Source of the DNA: Diadophis punctatus similis
Taxonomy: Eukaryota > Chordata > Lepidosauria > Squamata > Dipsadidae
Direction: 5' to 3'
Length of the DNA stretch: 64,000 bases
Assembly: GCA_023053685.1 (NCBI GenBank)
Contig: JALIGW010000289.1
Location: 39,876-103,875 of the forward strand
In this document: positions 39,004 to 51,345 of the stretch, piece after piece
Position numbering within the stretch: the first letter of the stretch is position 1
Layout of the letters: the number at the start of each line of letters is the position of its first letter
Made by a program: the position numbers and the translations under genes
Notes under the pieces: generated by a model
The model's input: only the letters and a program-made list of their open reading frames with translations
Told to the model about the DNA's origin: nothing
Databases searched by the model: none

Positions 39004-42000
39004 CCTCAAAAATGAAAAAGAAACACATATTCCTGTTCCCCACGGGCTGGAAAGCCGAATTCTCGCTCAATTTTTGATTCCGACCTTTCCCTGAAGAGCT
39101 AGCCCAAGGTCTAACACAGCATTCGCCTTATTTCTCAATTCAGCCCAAAAACATCACTTTTGACAAACACCTCAGAAATGAAAATGAAACACATATTCCT
39201 GTTCCCCACAGGCTGGAAAGCCGAATTCTCGCTTGATTTTTGATTCTGAGCCTACCCTGAAAAGCTAGCCCAAAGTCTAACACAGCATTCGCCTTAGGAT
39301 TCAATTCAGCCCAAAAACATCACTTTTGACAAACACCTCAGAAATGAAAATGAAACACATATTCCTGTTCCCCACAGGCTGGAAAGCTGAATTCTCGCTT
39401 GATTTTTGATTCCGAGCCTACCCTGAAAAGCTAGCCCAAAGTCTAACACAGCATTCGCCTTAGGATTCAATTCAGCCCAAAAACATCACTTTTGACAAAC
39501 ACCTCAGAAATGAAAAAGAAACACATATTCCTGTTCCCCATGGGCTGGAAAGCCGAATTCTCGCTTGATTATTGATTCTGACCTTTCCCTGAAGAGCTAG
39601 CGCAAGGTCTAACACAGCATTCGCCTTATTTCTCAATTCAGCCCAAAAACATCACTTTTGACAAACACCTCAGAAATGAAAAAGAAACACATATTCCTGT
39701 TCCCCACTGGCTGGAAAGCCGAATTCTCGCTCAATTTTTGATTCTGACCTTTCCCTGAAGAGCTAGCGCAAGGTCTAACACAGCATTCGCCTTATTTCTC
39801 AATTCAGCCCAAAAACATCACTTTTGACAAACACCTCAGAAATGAAAAAGAAACACATATTCCTGTTCCCCACAGGCTGGAAAGCCGAATTCTCGCTTGA
39901 TTTTTGATTCCGACCTTTCCCTGAAGACCTAGCCCAAGGTCTAACACAGCATTCGCCTTATTTCTCAATTCAGCCCAAAAACATCACTTTTGGCAAACAC
40001 CTCAGAAATGAAAAAGAAACACATATTCCTGTTCCCCACGGGCTGGAAAGCCGAATTCTCGCTCAATTTTTGATTCCGACATTTCCCTGAAGAGCTAGCC
40101 CAAGGTCTAACACAGCATTCGCCTTATTTCTCAATTCAGCCCAAAAACATCACTTTTGACAAACACCTCAGAAATGAAAATGAAACACATATTCCTGTTC
40201 CCCACAGGCTGGAAAGCCGAATTCTCGCTTGATTTTTGATTCTGAGCCTACCCTGAAAAGCTAGCCCAAAGTCTAACACAGCATTTGCCTTAGGATTCAA
40301 TTCAGCCCAAAAACATCACTTTTGACAAACACCTCAGAAATGAAAAAGAAACACATATTCCTGTTCCCCACGGGCTGGAAAGCCGAATTCTCGCTTGATT
40401 ATTGATTCTGACCTTTCCCTGAAGAGCTAGCCCAAGGTCTAACACAGCATTCGCCTTATTTCTCAATTCAGCCCAAAAACATCACTTTTGGCAAACACCT
40501 CAGAAATGAAAAAGAAACACATATTCCTGTTCCCCACGGGCTGGAAAGCCGAATTCTCGCTCAATTTTTGATTCCGAGCCTACCCTGAAAAGCTAGCCCA
40601 AAGTCTAACACAGCATTCGCCTTATTTCTCAATTCAGCCCAAAAACATCACTTTTGACAAACACCTCAGAAATGAAAAAGAAACACATATTCCTGTTCCC
40701 CACGGGCTGGAAACCCGAATTCTCGCTCAATTTTTGATTCTGACCTTTCCCTGAAGAGCTAGCGCAAGGTCTAACACAGCATTCGCCTTATTTCTCAATT
40801 CAGCCCAAAAACATCACTTTTGACAAACACCTCAAAAATGAAAAAGAAACACATATTCCTGTTCCCGACGGGCTGGAAAGCCGAATTCTCGCTCAATTTT
40901 TGATTCCGACCTTTCCCTGAAGAGCTAGCCCAAGGTCTAACACAGCATTCGCCTTATTTCTCAATTCAGCCCAAAAACATCACTTTTGACAAACACCTCA
41001 GAAATGAAAATGAAACACATATTCCTGTTCCCCACAGGCTGGAAAGCCGAATTCTCGCTTGATTTTTGATTCTGAGCCTACCCTGAAAAGCTAGCCCAAA
41101 GTCTAACACAGCATTCGCCTTAGGATTCAATTCAGCCCAAAAACATCACTTTTGACAAACACCTCAGAAATGAAAATGAAACACATATTCCTGTTCCCCA
41201 CAGGCTGGAAAGCTGAATTCTCGCTTGATTTTTGATTCCGAGCCTACCCTGAAAAGCTAGCCCAAAGTCTAACACAGCATTCGCCTTAGGATTCAATTCA
41301 GCCCAAAAACATCACTTTTGACAAACACCTCAGAAATGAAAAAGAAACACATATTCCTGTTCCCCATGGGCTGGAAAGCCGAATTCTCGCTTGATTATTG
41401 ATTCTGACCTTTCCCTGAAGAGCTAGCGCAAGGTCTAACACAGCATTCGCCTTATTTCTCAATTCAGCCCAAAAACATCACTTTTGACAAACACCTCAGA
41501 AATGAAAAAGAAACACATATTCCTGTTCCCCACTGGCTGGAAAGCCGAATTCTCGCTCAATTTTTGATTCTGACCTTTCCCTGAAGAGCTAGCGCAAGGT
41601 CTAACACAGCATTCGCCTTATTTCTCAATTCAGCCCAAAAACATCACTTTTGACAAACACCTCAGAAATGAAAAAGAAACACATATTCCTGTTCCCCACA
41701 GGCTGGAAAGCCGAATTCTCGCTTGATTTTTGATTCCGACCTTTCCCTGAAGACCTAGCCCAAGGTCTAACACAGCATTCGCCTTATTTCTCAATTCAGC
41801 CCAAAAACATCACTTTTGGCAAACACCTCAGAAATGAAAAAGAAACACATATTCCTGTTCCCCACGGGCTGGAAAGCCGAATTCTCGCTCAATTTTTGAT
41901 TCCGACATTTCCCTGAAGAGCTAGCCCAAGGTCTAACACAGCATTCGCCTTATTTCTCAATTCAGCCCAAAAACATCACTTTTGACAAACACCTCAGAAA

Positions 42001-42110
42001 TGAAAATGAAACACATATTCCTGTTCCCCACAGGCTGGAAAGCCGAATTCTCGCTTGATTTTTGATTCTGAGCCTACCCTGAAAAGCTAGCCCAAAGTCT
42101 AACACAGCAT
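38459..42110 (+). repeat. Eleven-monomer (1,826-bp) tandem duplication
   Basis: Bases 38459-40393 match 40285-42219 at an offset of 1,826 bp (11 monomers), giving units of about 38459-40284 and 40285-42110. Both hold the rare CCACTGGCTGG variant (39708, 41534) and CTGGAAACCCG (38883, 40709). I noted two private substitutions: GCATTTGCC near 40284 and CCCGACGGG near 40866. Neither unit contains the 10-bp deletion, although deletion-bearing DNA lies on both sides. Confidence 0.83.
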
Positions 42111-42240
42111 TCGCCTTAGGATTCAATTCAGCCCAAAAACATCACTTTTGACAAACACCTCAGAAATGAAAAAGAAACACATATTCCTGTTCCCCACGGG
42201 CTGGAAAGCCGAATTCTCGCTCAATTTTTGATTCCGACCT

Positions 42241-43936
42241 TTCCCTGAAGAGCTAGCCCAAGGTCTAACACAGCATTCGCCTTATTTCTCAATTCGGCCC
42301 AAAAACATCACTTTTGACAAACACCTCAGAAATGAAAATGAAACACATATTCCTGTTCCCCACGGGCTGGAAAGCTGAATTCTCGCTTGATTTTTGATTC
42401 CGAGCCTACCCTGAAAAGCTTGCCCAAAGTCTAACACAGCATTCGCCTTAGGATTCAATTCAGCCCAAAAACATCACTATTGACAAACACCTCAGAAATG
42501 AAAATGAAACACATATTCCTGTTCCCCACAGGATGGAAAGCTGCATTCTCGCTTGATTTTTGATTCCGAGCCTACCCTGAAAAGCTAGCCCAAAGTCTAA
42601 CACAGCATTCGCCTTAGGATTCAATTCAGCCCAAAAACATCACTTTTGACAAACACCTCAGAAATGAAAATGAAACACATATTCCTGTTCCCCACAGGCT
42701 GGAAAGCTGAATTCTCGCTTGATTTTTGATTCCGAGCCTACCCTGAAAAGCTAGCCCAAAGTCTAACACAGCATTCGCCTTAGGATTCAATTCAGCCCAA
42801 AAACATCACTATTGACAAACACCTCAGAAATGAAAAAGAAACACATATTCCTGTTCCCCATGGGCTGGAAAGCCGAATTCTCGCTTGATTATTGATTCTG
42901 ACCTTTCCCTGAAGAGCTAGCGCAAGGTCTAACACAGCATTCGCCTTATTTCTCAATTCAGCCCAAAAACATCACTTTTGACAAACACCTCAGAAATGAA
43001 AAAGAAACACATATTCCTGTTCCCCACGGGCTGGAAAGCCGAATTCTCGCTCAATTTTTGATTCCGACCTTTCCCTGAAGAGCTAGCCCAAGGTCTAACA
43101 CAGCATTCGCCTCAGTTCTCAATTCAGCCAAAAAACATGACTTTTGACAAACACCTCAGAAATGAAAATGAAACACATATTCGTGTTCCGCACAGGCTGG
43201 AAAGCCGAATTCTCGCTTGATTTTTGATTCCGACCTTTCCCTGAAGAGCTAGCCCAAGGTCTAACACAGCATTCGCCTTATTTCTCAATTCAGCCCAAAA
43301 ACATCACTTTTGACAAACACCTCAGAAATGAAAAAGAAACACATATTCCTGTTCCCCACAGGCTGGAAAGCCGAATTCTCGCTTGATTTTTGATTCCGAC
43401 CTTTCCATGAAGACCTAGCCCAAGGTCTAACACAGCATTCGCCTTATTTCTCAATTCAGCCCAAAAACATCACTTTTGGCAAACACCTCAGAAATGAAAA
43501 AGAAACACATATTCCTGTTCCCCACGGGCTGGAAAGCCGAATTCTCGCTCAATTTTTGATTCCGAGCCTACCCTGAAAAGCTAGCCCAAAGTCTAACACA
43601 GCATTCGCCTTAGGATTCAATTCAGCCCAAAAACATCACTTTTGACAAACACCTCAGAAATGAAAAAGAAACACATATTCCTGTTCCCCACGGGCTGGAA
43701 AGCCGAATTCTCGCTTGATTATTGATTCTGACCTTTCCCTGAAGAGCTAGCCCAAGGTCTAACACAGCATTCGCCTTATTTCTCAATTCAGCCCAAAAAC
43801 ATCACTTTTGGCAAACACCTCAGAAATGAAAAAGAAACACATATTCCTGTTCCCCACGGGCTGGAAAGCCGAATTCTCGCTCAATTTTTGATTCCGAGCC
43901 TACCCTGAAAAGCTAGCCCAAAGTCTAACACAGCAT
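42241..43936 (+). repeat. Dispersed copy of the 19.9-21.6 kb cassette, cut short
   Basis: The order CGGCCC/CACGGG (42291), GGATGG (42531), TTAGGATTC, CACTATTGAC (42807), AGCGCAAGG, CGTGTTCCG marker without deletion (43181) and CCATGAAGACC (about 43404) repeats that at 19.96-21.1 kb, 135 monomers upstream. It has private changes: AAGCTT at 42417-42422, CTATTGAC in a second monomer near 42480, and GCTGCATTC, which loses EcoRI at 42543. The block ends at the 41-bp deletion. Confidence 0.8.
42417..42422 (+). other. Private HindIII site from a single substitution
   Basis: AAGCTAGCC of the standard monomer reads AAGCTTGCC here (monomer position 45, A>T). This creates AAGCTT and destroys the NheI site. 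I saw no other copy with this change. It could serve as a landmark within the array. Confidence 0.8.
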
Positions 43937-43943
43937 AAAACAC
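43930..43943 (+). repeat. 41-bp deletion junction
   Basis: The monomer reads CAGCATAAAACACCTCAG, so the 41 bp normally separating CAGCAT from AAACACCTCAG (roughly monomer positions 67-107) are gone, leaving a 125-bp monomer. The junction lies after 43936. To its right the sequence continues as the CATGGG, TTGATTATTGATT and GAATACTCG monomers known from 26.8-27.1 kb and 29.8-30.0 kb. The event therefore lies inside a copy of the 18-monomer block. It is not repeated elsewhere in the window. Confidence 0.92.
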
Positions 43944-45440
43944 CTCAGAAATGAAAAAGAAACACATATTCCTGTTCCCCATGGGCTGGAAAGCCGAATT
44001 CTCGCTTGATTATTGATTCTGACCTTTCCCTGAAGAGCTAGCCCAAGGTCTAACACAGCATTCGCCTTATTTCTCAATTCAGCCCAAAAATATCACTTTT
44101 GACAAACACCTCAGAAATGAAAAAGAAACACATATTCCTGTTCCCCATGGGCTGGAAAGCCGAATACTCGCTTGATTTTCGATTACAAGCCTTCGCTGAA
44201 GAGCTAGCCCAAAGTCTAACACAGCATTCGCCTTAGGATTCAATTCAGCCCAAAAACATCACTTTTGACAAACACCTCAGAAATGAAAATGAAACACATA
44301 TTCCTGTTCCCCACAGGCTGGAAAGCTGAATTCTCGCTTGATTTTTGATTCCGACCTTTCCCTGCAGAGCTAGCCCAAGGTCTAACCCAGCATTCGCCTT
44401 AGGATTCAATTCAGCCCAAAAACATCACTTTTGACAAACACCTCAGAAATGAAAAAGAAACACATATTCCTGTTCCCCATGGGCTGGAAAGCCGAATTCT
44501 CGCTTGATTATTGATTCTGACCTTTCCCTGAAGAGCTAGCGCAAGGTCTAACACAGCATTCGCCTTATTTCTCAATTCAGCCCAAAAACATCACTTTTGA
44601 CAAACACCTCAGAAATGAAAAAGAAACACATATTCCTGTTCCCCACGGGCTGGAAAGCCGAATTCTCGCTCAATTTTTGATTCTGACCTTTCCCTGAAGA
44701 GCTAGCGCAAGGTCTAACACAGCATTCGCCTTATTTCTCAATTTAGCCCAAAAACATCACTTTTGACAAACACCTCAAAAATGAAAAAGAAACACATATT
44801 CCTGTTCCCCACGGGCTGGAAAGCCGAATTCTCGCTCAATTTTTGATTCCGACCTTTCCCTGAAGAGCTAGCCCAAGGTCTAACACAGCATTCTCAATTC
44901 AGCCAAAAAACATGACTTTTGACAAACACCTCAGAAATGAAAATGAAACACATATTCGTGTTCCGCACAGGCTGGAAAGCCGAATTCTCACTTGATTTTT
45001 GATTCCGACCTTTCCCTGAAGAGCTAGCGCAAGGTCTAACACAGCATTCGCCTTATTTCTCAATTCAGCCCAAAAACATCACTTTTGACAAACACCTCAG
45101 AAATGAAAAAGAAACACATATTCCTGTTCCCCACAGGCTGGAAAGCCGAATTCTCGCTTGATTTTTGATTCCGACCTTTCCCTGAAGACCTAGCCCAAGG
45201 TCTAACACAGCATTCGCCTTATTTCTCAATTCAGCCCAAAAACATCACTTTTGGCAAACACCTCAGAAATGAAAAAGAAACACATATTCCTGTTCCCCAC
45301 GGGCTGGAAAGCCGAATTCTCGCTCAATTTTTGATTCCGAGCCTACCCTGAAAAGCTAGCCCAAAGTCTAACACAGCATTCGCCTTAGGATTCAATTCAG
45401 CCCAAAAACATCACTTTTGACAAACACCTCAGAAATGAAA
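43940..45440 (+). repeat. Third, slightly different copy of the 18-monomer block's second half
   Basis: The series GAATACTCG with GATTACAAGCC (44164), CCTGCAGAG (about 44363), AGCGCAAGG twice, CTCAAAAATG, the deleted marker monomer (44893) and GAAGACCTAG repeats that at 26.8-28.4 kb and 29.8-31.4 kb. It lacks their private AAGCACATA and CATTCACCTT changes and has its own CAATTTAGCCC (about 44744). The two tandem copies at 25-31 kb therefore shared those changes before they were duplicated, and this copy separated earlier. Confidence 0.8.
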
Positions 45441-47290
45441 AAGAAACACATATTCCTGTTCCCCACGGGCTGGAAAGCCGAATTCTCGCTTGATTATTGA
45501 TTCTGACCTTTCCCTGAAGAGCTAGCCCAAGGTCTAACACAGCATTCGCCTTATTTCTCAATTCAGCCCAAAAACATCACTTTTGGCAAACACCTCAGAA
45601 ATGAAAAAGAAACACATATTCCTGTTCCCCACGGGCTGGAAAGCCGAATTCTCGCTCAATTTTTGATTCCGAGCCTACCCTGAAAAGCTAGCCCAAAGTC
45701 TAACACAGCATTCGCCTTAGGATTCAATTCAGCCCAAAAACATCACTTTTGACAAACACCTCAGAAATGAAAAAGAAACACATATTCCTGTTCCCCACGG
45801 GCTGGAAAGCCGAATTCTCGCTCAATTTTTGATTCTGACCTTTCCCTGAAGAGCTAGCGCAAGGTCTAACACAGCATTCGCCTTATTTCTCAATTCAGCC
45901 CAAAAACATCACTTTTGACAAACACCTCAAAAATGAAAAAGAAACACATATTCCTGTTCCCCACGGGCTGGAAAGCCGAATTCTCGCTCAATTTTTGATT
46001 CCGACCTTTCCCTGAAGAGCTAGCCCAAGGTCTAACACAGCATTCTCAATTCAGCCAAAAAACATGACTTTTGACAAACACCTCAGAAATGAAAATGAAA
46101 CACATATTCGTGTTCCGCACAGGCTGGAAAGCCGAATTCTCACTTGATTTTTGATTCCGACCTTTCCCTGAAGAGCTAGCCCAAGGTCTAACACAGCATT
46201 CGCCTTATTTCTCAATTCAGCCCAAAAACATCACTTTTGACAAACACCTCAGAAATGAAAAAGAAACACATATTCCTGTTCCCCACAGGCTGGAAAGCCG
46301 AATTCTCGCTTGATTTTTGATTCCGACCTTTCCCTGAAGACCTAGCCCAAGGTCTAACACAGCATTCGCCTTATTTCTCAATTCAGCCCAAAAACATCAC
46401 TTTTGGCAAACACCTCAGAAATGAAAAAGAAACACATATTCCTGTTCCCCACGGGCTGGAAAGCCAAATTCTCGCTCAATTTTTGATTCCGAGCCTACCC
46501 TGAAAAGCTAGCCCAAAGTCTAACACAGCATTCGCCTTAGGATTCAATTCAGCCCAAAAACATCACTTTTGACAAACACCTCAGAAATGAAAAAGAAACA
46601 CATATTCCTGTTCCCCACGGGCTGGAAAGCCGTATTCTCGCTTGATTATTGATTCTGACCTTTCCCTGAAGAGCTAGCCCAAGGTCTAACACAGCATTCG
46701 CCTTATTTCTCAATTCAGCCCAAAAACATCACTTTTGGCAAACACCTCAGAAATGAAAAAGAAACACATATTCCTGTTCCCCACGGGCTGGAAAGCCGAA
46801 TTCTCGCTCAATTTTTGATTCCGAGCCTACCCTGAAAAGCTAGCCCAAAGTCTAACACAGCATTCGCCTTATTTCTCAATTCAGCCCAAAAACATCACTT
46901 TTCACAAACACCTCAGAAATGAAAAAGAAACACATATTCCTGTTCCCCACGGGCTGGAAACCCGAATTCTCGCTCAATTTTTGATTCTGACCTTTCCCTG
47001 AAGAGCTAGCGCAAGGTCTAACACAGCATTCGCCTTATTTCTCAATTCAGCCCAAAAACATCACTTTTGACAAACACCTCAAAAATGAAAAAGAAACACA
47101 TATTCCTGTTCCCCACGGGCTGGAAAGCCGAATTCTCGCTCAATTTTTGATTCCGACCTTTCCCTGAAGAGCTAGCCCAAGGTCTAACACAGCATTCTCA
47201 ATTCAGCCAAAAAACATGACTTTTGACAAACACCTCAGAAATGAAAATGAAACACATATTCGTGTTCCGCACAGGCTGGAAAGCCGAATT
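44893..47290 (+). repeat. Seven-monomer (1,152-bp) repeats with the 10-bp deletion
   Basis: Deletion junctions at 44893, 46045 and 47197 are each 1,152 bp apart, seven monomers including one of 156 bp. The intervening monomers keep the same order but differ by a few substitutions. Examples are AGCGCAAGG versus AGCCCAAGG after the first marker, GCCAAATTC near 46464, GCCGTATTC near 46630, TTATTTCTC versus TTAGGATTC near 46870 and TTTTCACAAAC near 46900. This is the clearest heptameric run in the right half. Confidence 0.78.
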
Positions 47291-50200
47291 CTCACTTGAT
47301 TTTTGATTCCGACCTTTCCCTGAAGAGCTAGCCCAAGGTCTAACACAGCATTCGCCTTATTTCGCAATTCAGCCCAAAAACATCACTTTTGACAAACACC
47401 TCAGAAATGAAAAAGAAACACATATTCCTGTTCCCCACAGGCTGGAAAGCCGAATTCTCGCTTGATTTTTGATTCCGACCTTTCCCTGAAGAGCTAGCCC
47501 AAGGTCTAACACAGCATTCGCCTTATTTCTCAATTCAGCCCAAAAACATCACTTTTGGCAAACACCTCAGAAATGAAAAAGAAACACATATTCCTGTTCC
47601 CCACGGGCTGGAAAGCCGAATTCTCGCTCAATTTTTGATTCCGAGCCTACCCTGAAAAGCTAGCCCAAAGTCTAACACAGCATTCGCCTTAGGATTCAAT
47701 TCAGCCCAAAAACATCACTTTTGACAAACACCTCAGAAATGAAAAAGAAACACATATTCCTGTTCCCCACGGGCTGGAAAGCCGAATTCTCGCTTGATTA
47801 TTGATTCTGACCTTTCCCTGAAGAGCTAGCCCAAGGTCTAACACAGCATTCGCCTTATTTCTCAATTCAGCCCAAAAACATCACTTTTGGCAAACACCTC
47901 AGAAATGAAAAAGAAACACATATTCCTGTTCCCCACGGGCTGGAAAGCCGAATTCTCGCTCAATTTTTGATTCCGAGCCTACCCTGAAAAGCTAGCCCAA
48001 AGTCTAACACAGCATTCGCCTTAGGATTCAATTCAGCCCAAAAACATCACTTTTGACAAACACCTCAGAAATGAAAAAGAAACACATATTCCTGTTCCCC
48101 ATGGGCTGGAAAGCCGAATTCTCGCTTGATTATTGATTCTGACCTTTCCCTGAAGAGCTAGCCCAAAGTCTAACACAGCATTCGCCTTATTTCTCAATTC
48201 AGCCCAAAAACATCACTTTTGACAAACACCTCAGAAATGAAAAAGAAACACATATTCCTGTTCCCCATGGGCTGGAAAGCCGAATACTCGCTTGATTTTC
48301 GATTACAAGCCTTCGCTGAAGAGCTAGCCCAAAGTCTAACACAGCATTCGCCTTAGGATTCAATTCAGCCCAAAAACATCACTTTTGACAAACACCTCAG
48401 AAATGAAAATGAAACACATATTCCTGTTCCCCACAGGCTGGAAAGCTGAATTCTCGCTTGATTTTTGATTCCGACCTTTCCCTGAAGAGCTAGCCCAAGG
48501 TCTAACCCAGCATTCGCCTTAGGATTCAATTCAGCCCAAAAACATCACTTTTGACAAACACCTCAGAAATGAAAAAGAAACACATATTCCTGTTCCCCAT
48601 GGGCTGGAAAGCCGAATTCTCGCTTGATTATTGATTCTGACCTTTCCCTGAAAAGCTAGCCCAAAGTCTAACACAGCATTCGCCTTAGGATTCAATTCAG
48701 CCCAAAAACATCACTTTTGACAAACACCTCAGAAATGAAAAAGAAACACATATTCCTGTTCCCCACAGGCTGGAAAGCCGAATTCTCGCTTGATTTTTGA
48801 TTCCGACCTTTCCCTGAAGACCTAGCCCAAGGTCTAACACAGCATTCGCCTTATTTCTCAATTCAGCCCAAAAACATCACTTTTGGCAAACACCTCAGAA
48901 ATGAAAAAGAAACACATATTCCTGTTCCCCACGGGCTGGAAAGCCGAATTCTCGCTCAATTTTTGATTCCGAGCCTACCCTGAAAAGCTAGCCCAAAGTC
49001 TAACACAGCATTCGCCTTAGGATTCAATTCAGCCCAAAAACATCACTTTTGACAAACACCTCAGAAATGAAAAAGAAACACATATTCCTGTTCCCCACGG
49101 GCTGGAAAGCCGAATTCTCGCTTGATTATTGATTCTGACCTTTCCCTGAAGAGCTAGCCCAAGGTCTAACACAGCATTCGCCTTATTTCTCAATTCAGCC
49201 CAAAAACATCACTTTTGGCAAACACCTCAGAAATGAAAAAGAAACACATATTCCTGTTCCCCACGGGCTGGAAAGCCGAATTCTCGCTCAATTTTTGATT
49301 CCGAGCCTACCCTGAAAAGCTAGCCCAAAGTCTAACACAGCATTCGCCTTAGGATTCAATTCAGCCCAAAAACATCACTTTTGACAAACACCTCAGAAAT
49401 GAAAAAGAAACACATATTCCTGTTCCCCACGGGCTGGAAAGCCGAATTCTCGCTCAATTTTTGATTCTGACCTTTCCCTGAAGAGCTAGCGCAAGGTCTA
49501 ACACAGCATTCGCCTTATTTCTCAATTCAGCCCAAAAACATCACTTTTGACAAACACCTCAAAAATGAAAAAGAAACACATATTCCTGTTCCCCACGGGC
49601 TGGAAAGCCGAATTCTCGCTCAATTTTTGATTCCGACCTTTCCCTGAAGAGCTAGCCCAAGGTCTAACACAGCATTCTCAATTCAGCCAAAAAACATGAC
49701 TTTTGACAAACACCTCAGAAATGAAAATGAAACACATATTCGTGTTCCGCACAGGCTGGAAAGCCGAATTCTCACTTGATTTTTGATTCCGACCTTTCCC
49801 TGAAGAGCTAGCCCAAGGTCTAACCCAGCATTCGCCTTATTTCTCAATTCAGCCCAAAAACATCACTTTTGACAAACACCTCAGAAATGAAAAAGAAACA
49901 CATATTCCTGTTCCCCACAGGCTGGAAAGCCGAATTCTCGCTTGATTTTTGATTCCGACCTTTCCCTGAAGACCTAGCCCAAGGTCTAACACAGCATTCG
50001 CCTTATTTCTCAATTCAGCCCAAAAACATCACTTTTGGCAAACACCTCAGAAATGAAAAAGAAACACATATTCCTGTTCCCCACGGGCTGGAAAGCCGAA
50101 TTGTCGCTCAATTTTTGATTCCGAGCCTACCCTGAAAAGCTAGCCCAAAGTCTAACACAGCATTCGCCTTAGGATTCAATTCAGCCCAAAAACATCACTT

Positions 50201-51345
50201 TTGACAAACACCTCAGAAATGAAAAAGAAACACATATTCCTGTTCCCCACGGGCTGGAAAGCCGAATTCTCGCTTGATTATTGATTCTGACCTTTCCCTG
50301 AAGAGCTAGCCCAAGGTCTAACACAGCATTCGCCTTATTTCTCAATTCAGCCCAAAAACATCACTTTTGGCAAACACCTCAGAAATGAAAAAGAAACACA
50401 TATTCCTGTTCCCCACGGGCTGGAAAGCCGAATTCTCGCTCAATTTTTGATTCCGAGCCTACCCTGAAAAGCTAGCCCAAAGTCTAACACAGCATTCGCC
50501 TTATTTCTCAATTCAGCCCAAAAACATCACTTTTGACAAACACCTCAGAAATGAAAAAGAAACACATATTCCTGTTCCCCACGGGCTGGAAAGCCGAATT
50601 CTCGCTCAATTTTTGATTCTGACCTTTCCCTGAAGAGCTAGCGCAAGGTCTAACACAGCATTCGCCTTATTTCTCAATTCAGCCCAAAAACATCACTTTT
50701 GACAAACACCTCAAAAATGAAAAAGAAACACATATTCCTGTTCCCCACGGGCTGGAAAGCCAAATTCTCGCTCAATTTTTGATTCCGACCTTTCCCTGAA
50801 GAGCTAGCCCAAGGTCTAACACAGCATTCGCCTTATTTCTCAATTCAGCCCAAAAACATCACTTTTGGCAAACACCTCAGAAATGAAAAAGAAACACATA
50901 TTCCTGTTCCCCACGGGCTGGAAAGCCGAATTCTCGCTCAATTTTTGATTCCGAGCCTACCCTGAAAAGCTAGCCCAAAGTCTAACACAGCATTCGCCTT
51001 AGGATTCAATTCAGCCCAAAAACATCACTTTTGACAAACACCTCAGAAATGAAAAAGAAACACATATTCCTGTTCCCCATGGGCTGGAAAGCCGAATTCT
51101 CGCTTGATTATTGATTCTGACCTTTCCCTGAAGAGCTAGCCCAAAGTCTAACACAGCATTCGCCTTATTTCTCAATTCAGCCCAAAAACATCACTTTTGA
51201 CAAACACCTCAGAAATGAAAAAGAAACACATATTCCTGTTCCCCATGGGCTGGAAAGCTGAATACTCGCTTGATTTTCGATTACAAGCCTTCGCTGAAGA
51301 GCTAGCCCAAAGTCTAACACAGCATTCGCCTTAGGATTCAATTCA
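47290..51345 (+). repeat. Satellite between the heptamer run and the 21-monomer duplication
   Basis: About 24 monomers of the same types, no gene, one deletion junction (49677). T19C monomers with GAATACTCG occur near 48285 and 51264. Private single substitutions include TTTCGCAATTC near 47363 and GAATTGTCGC near 50101 (EcoRI lost). No larger duplication than those already listed was evident to me here. Confidence 0.7.
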
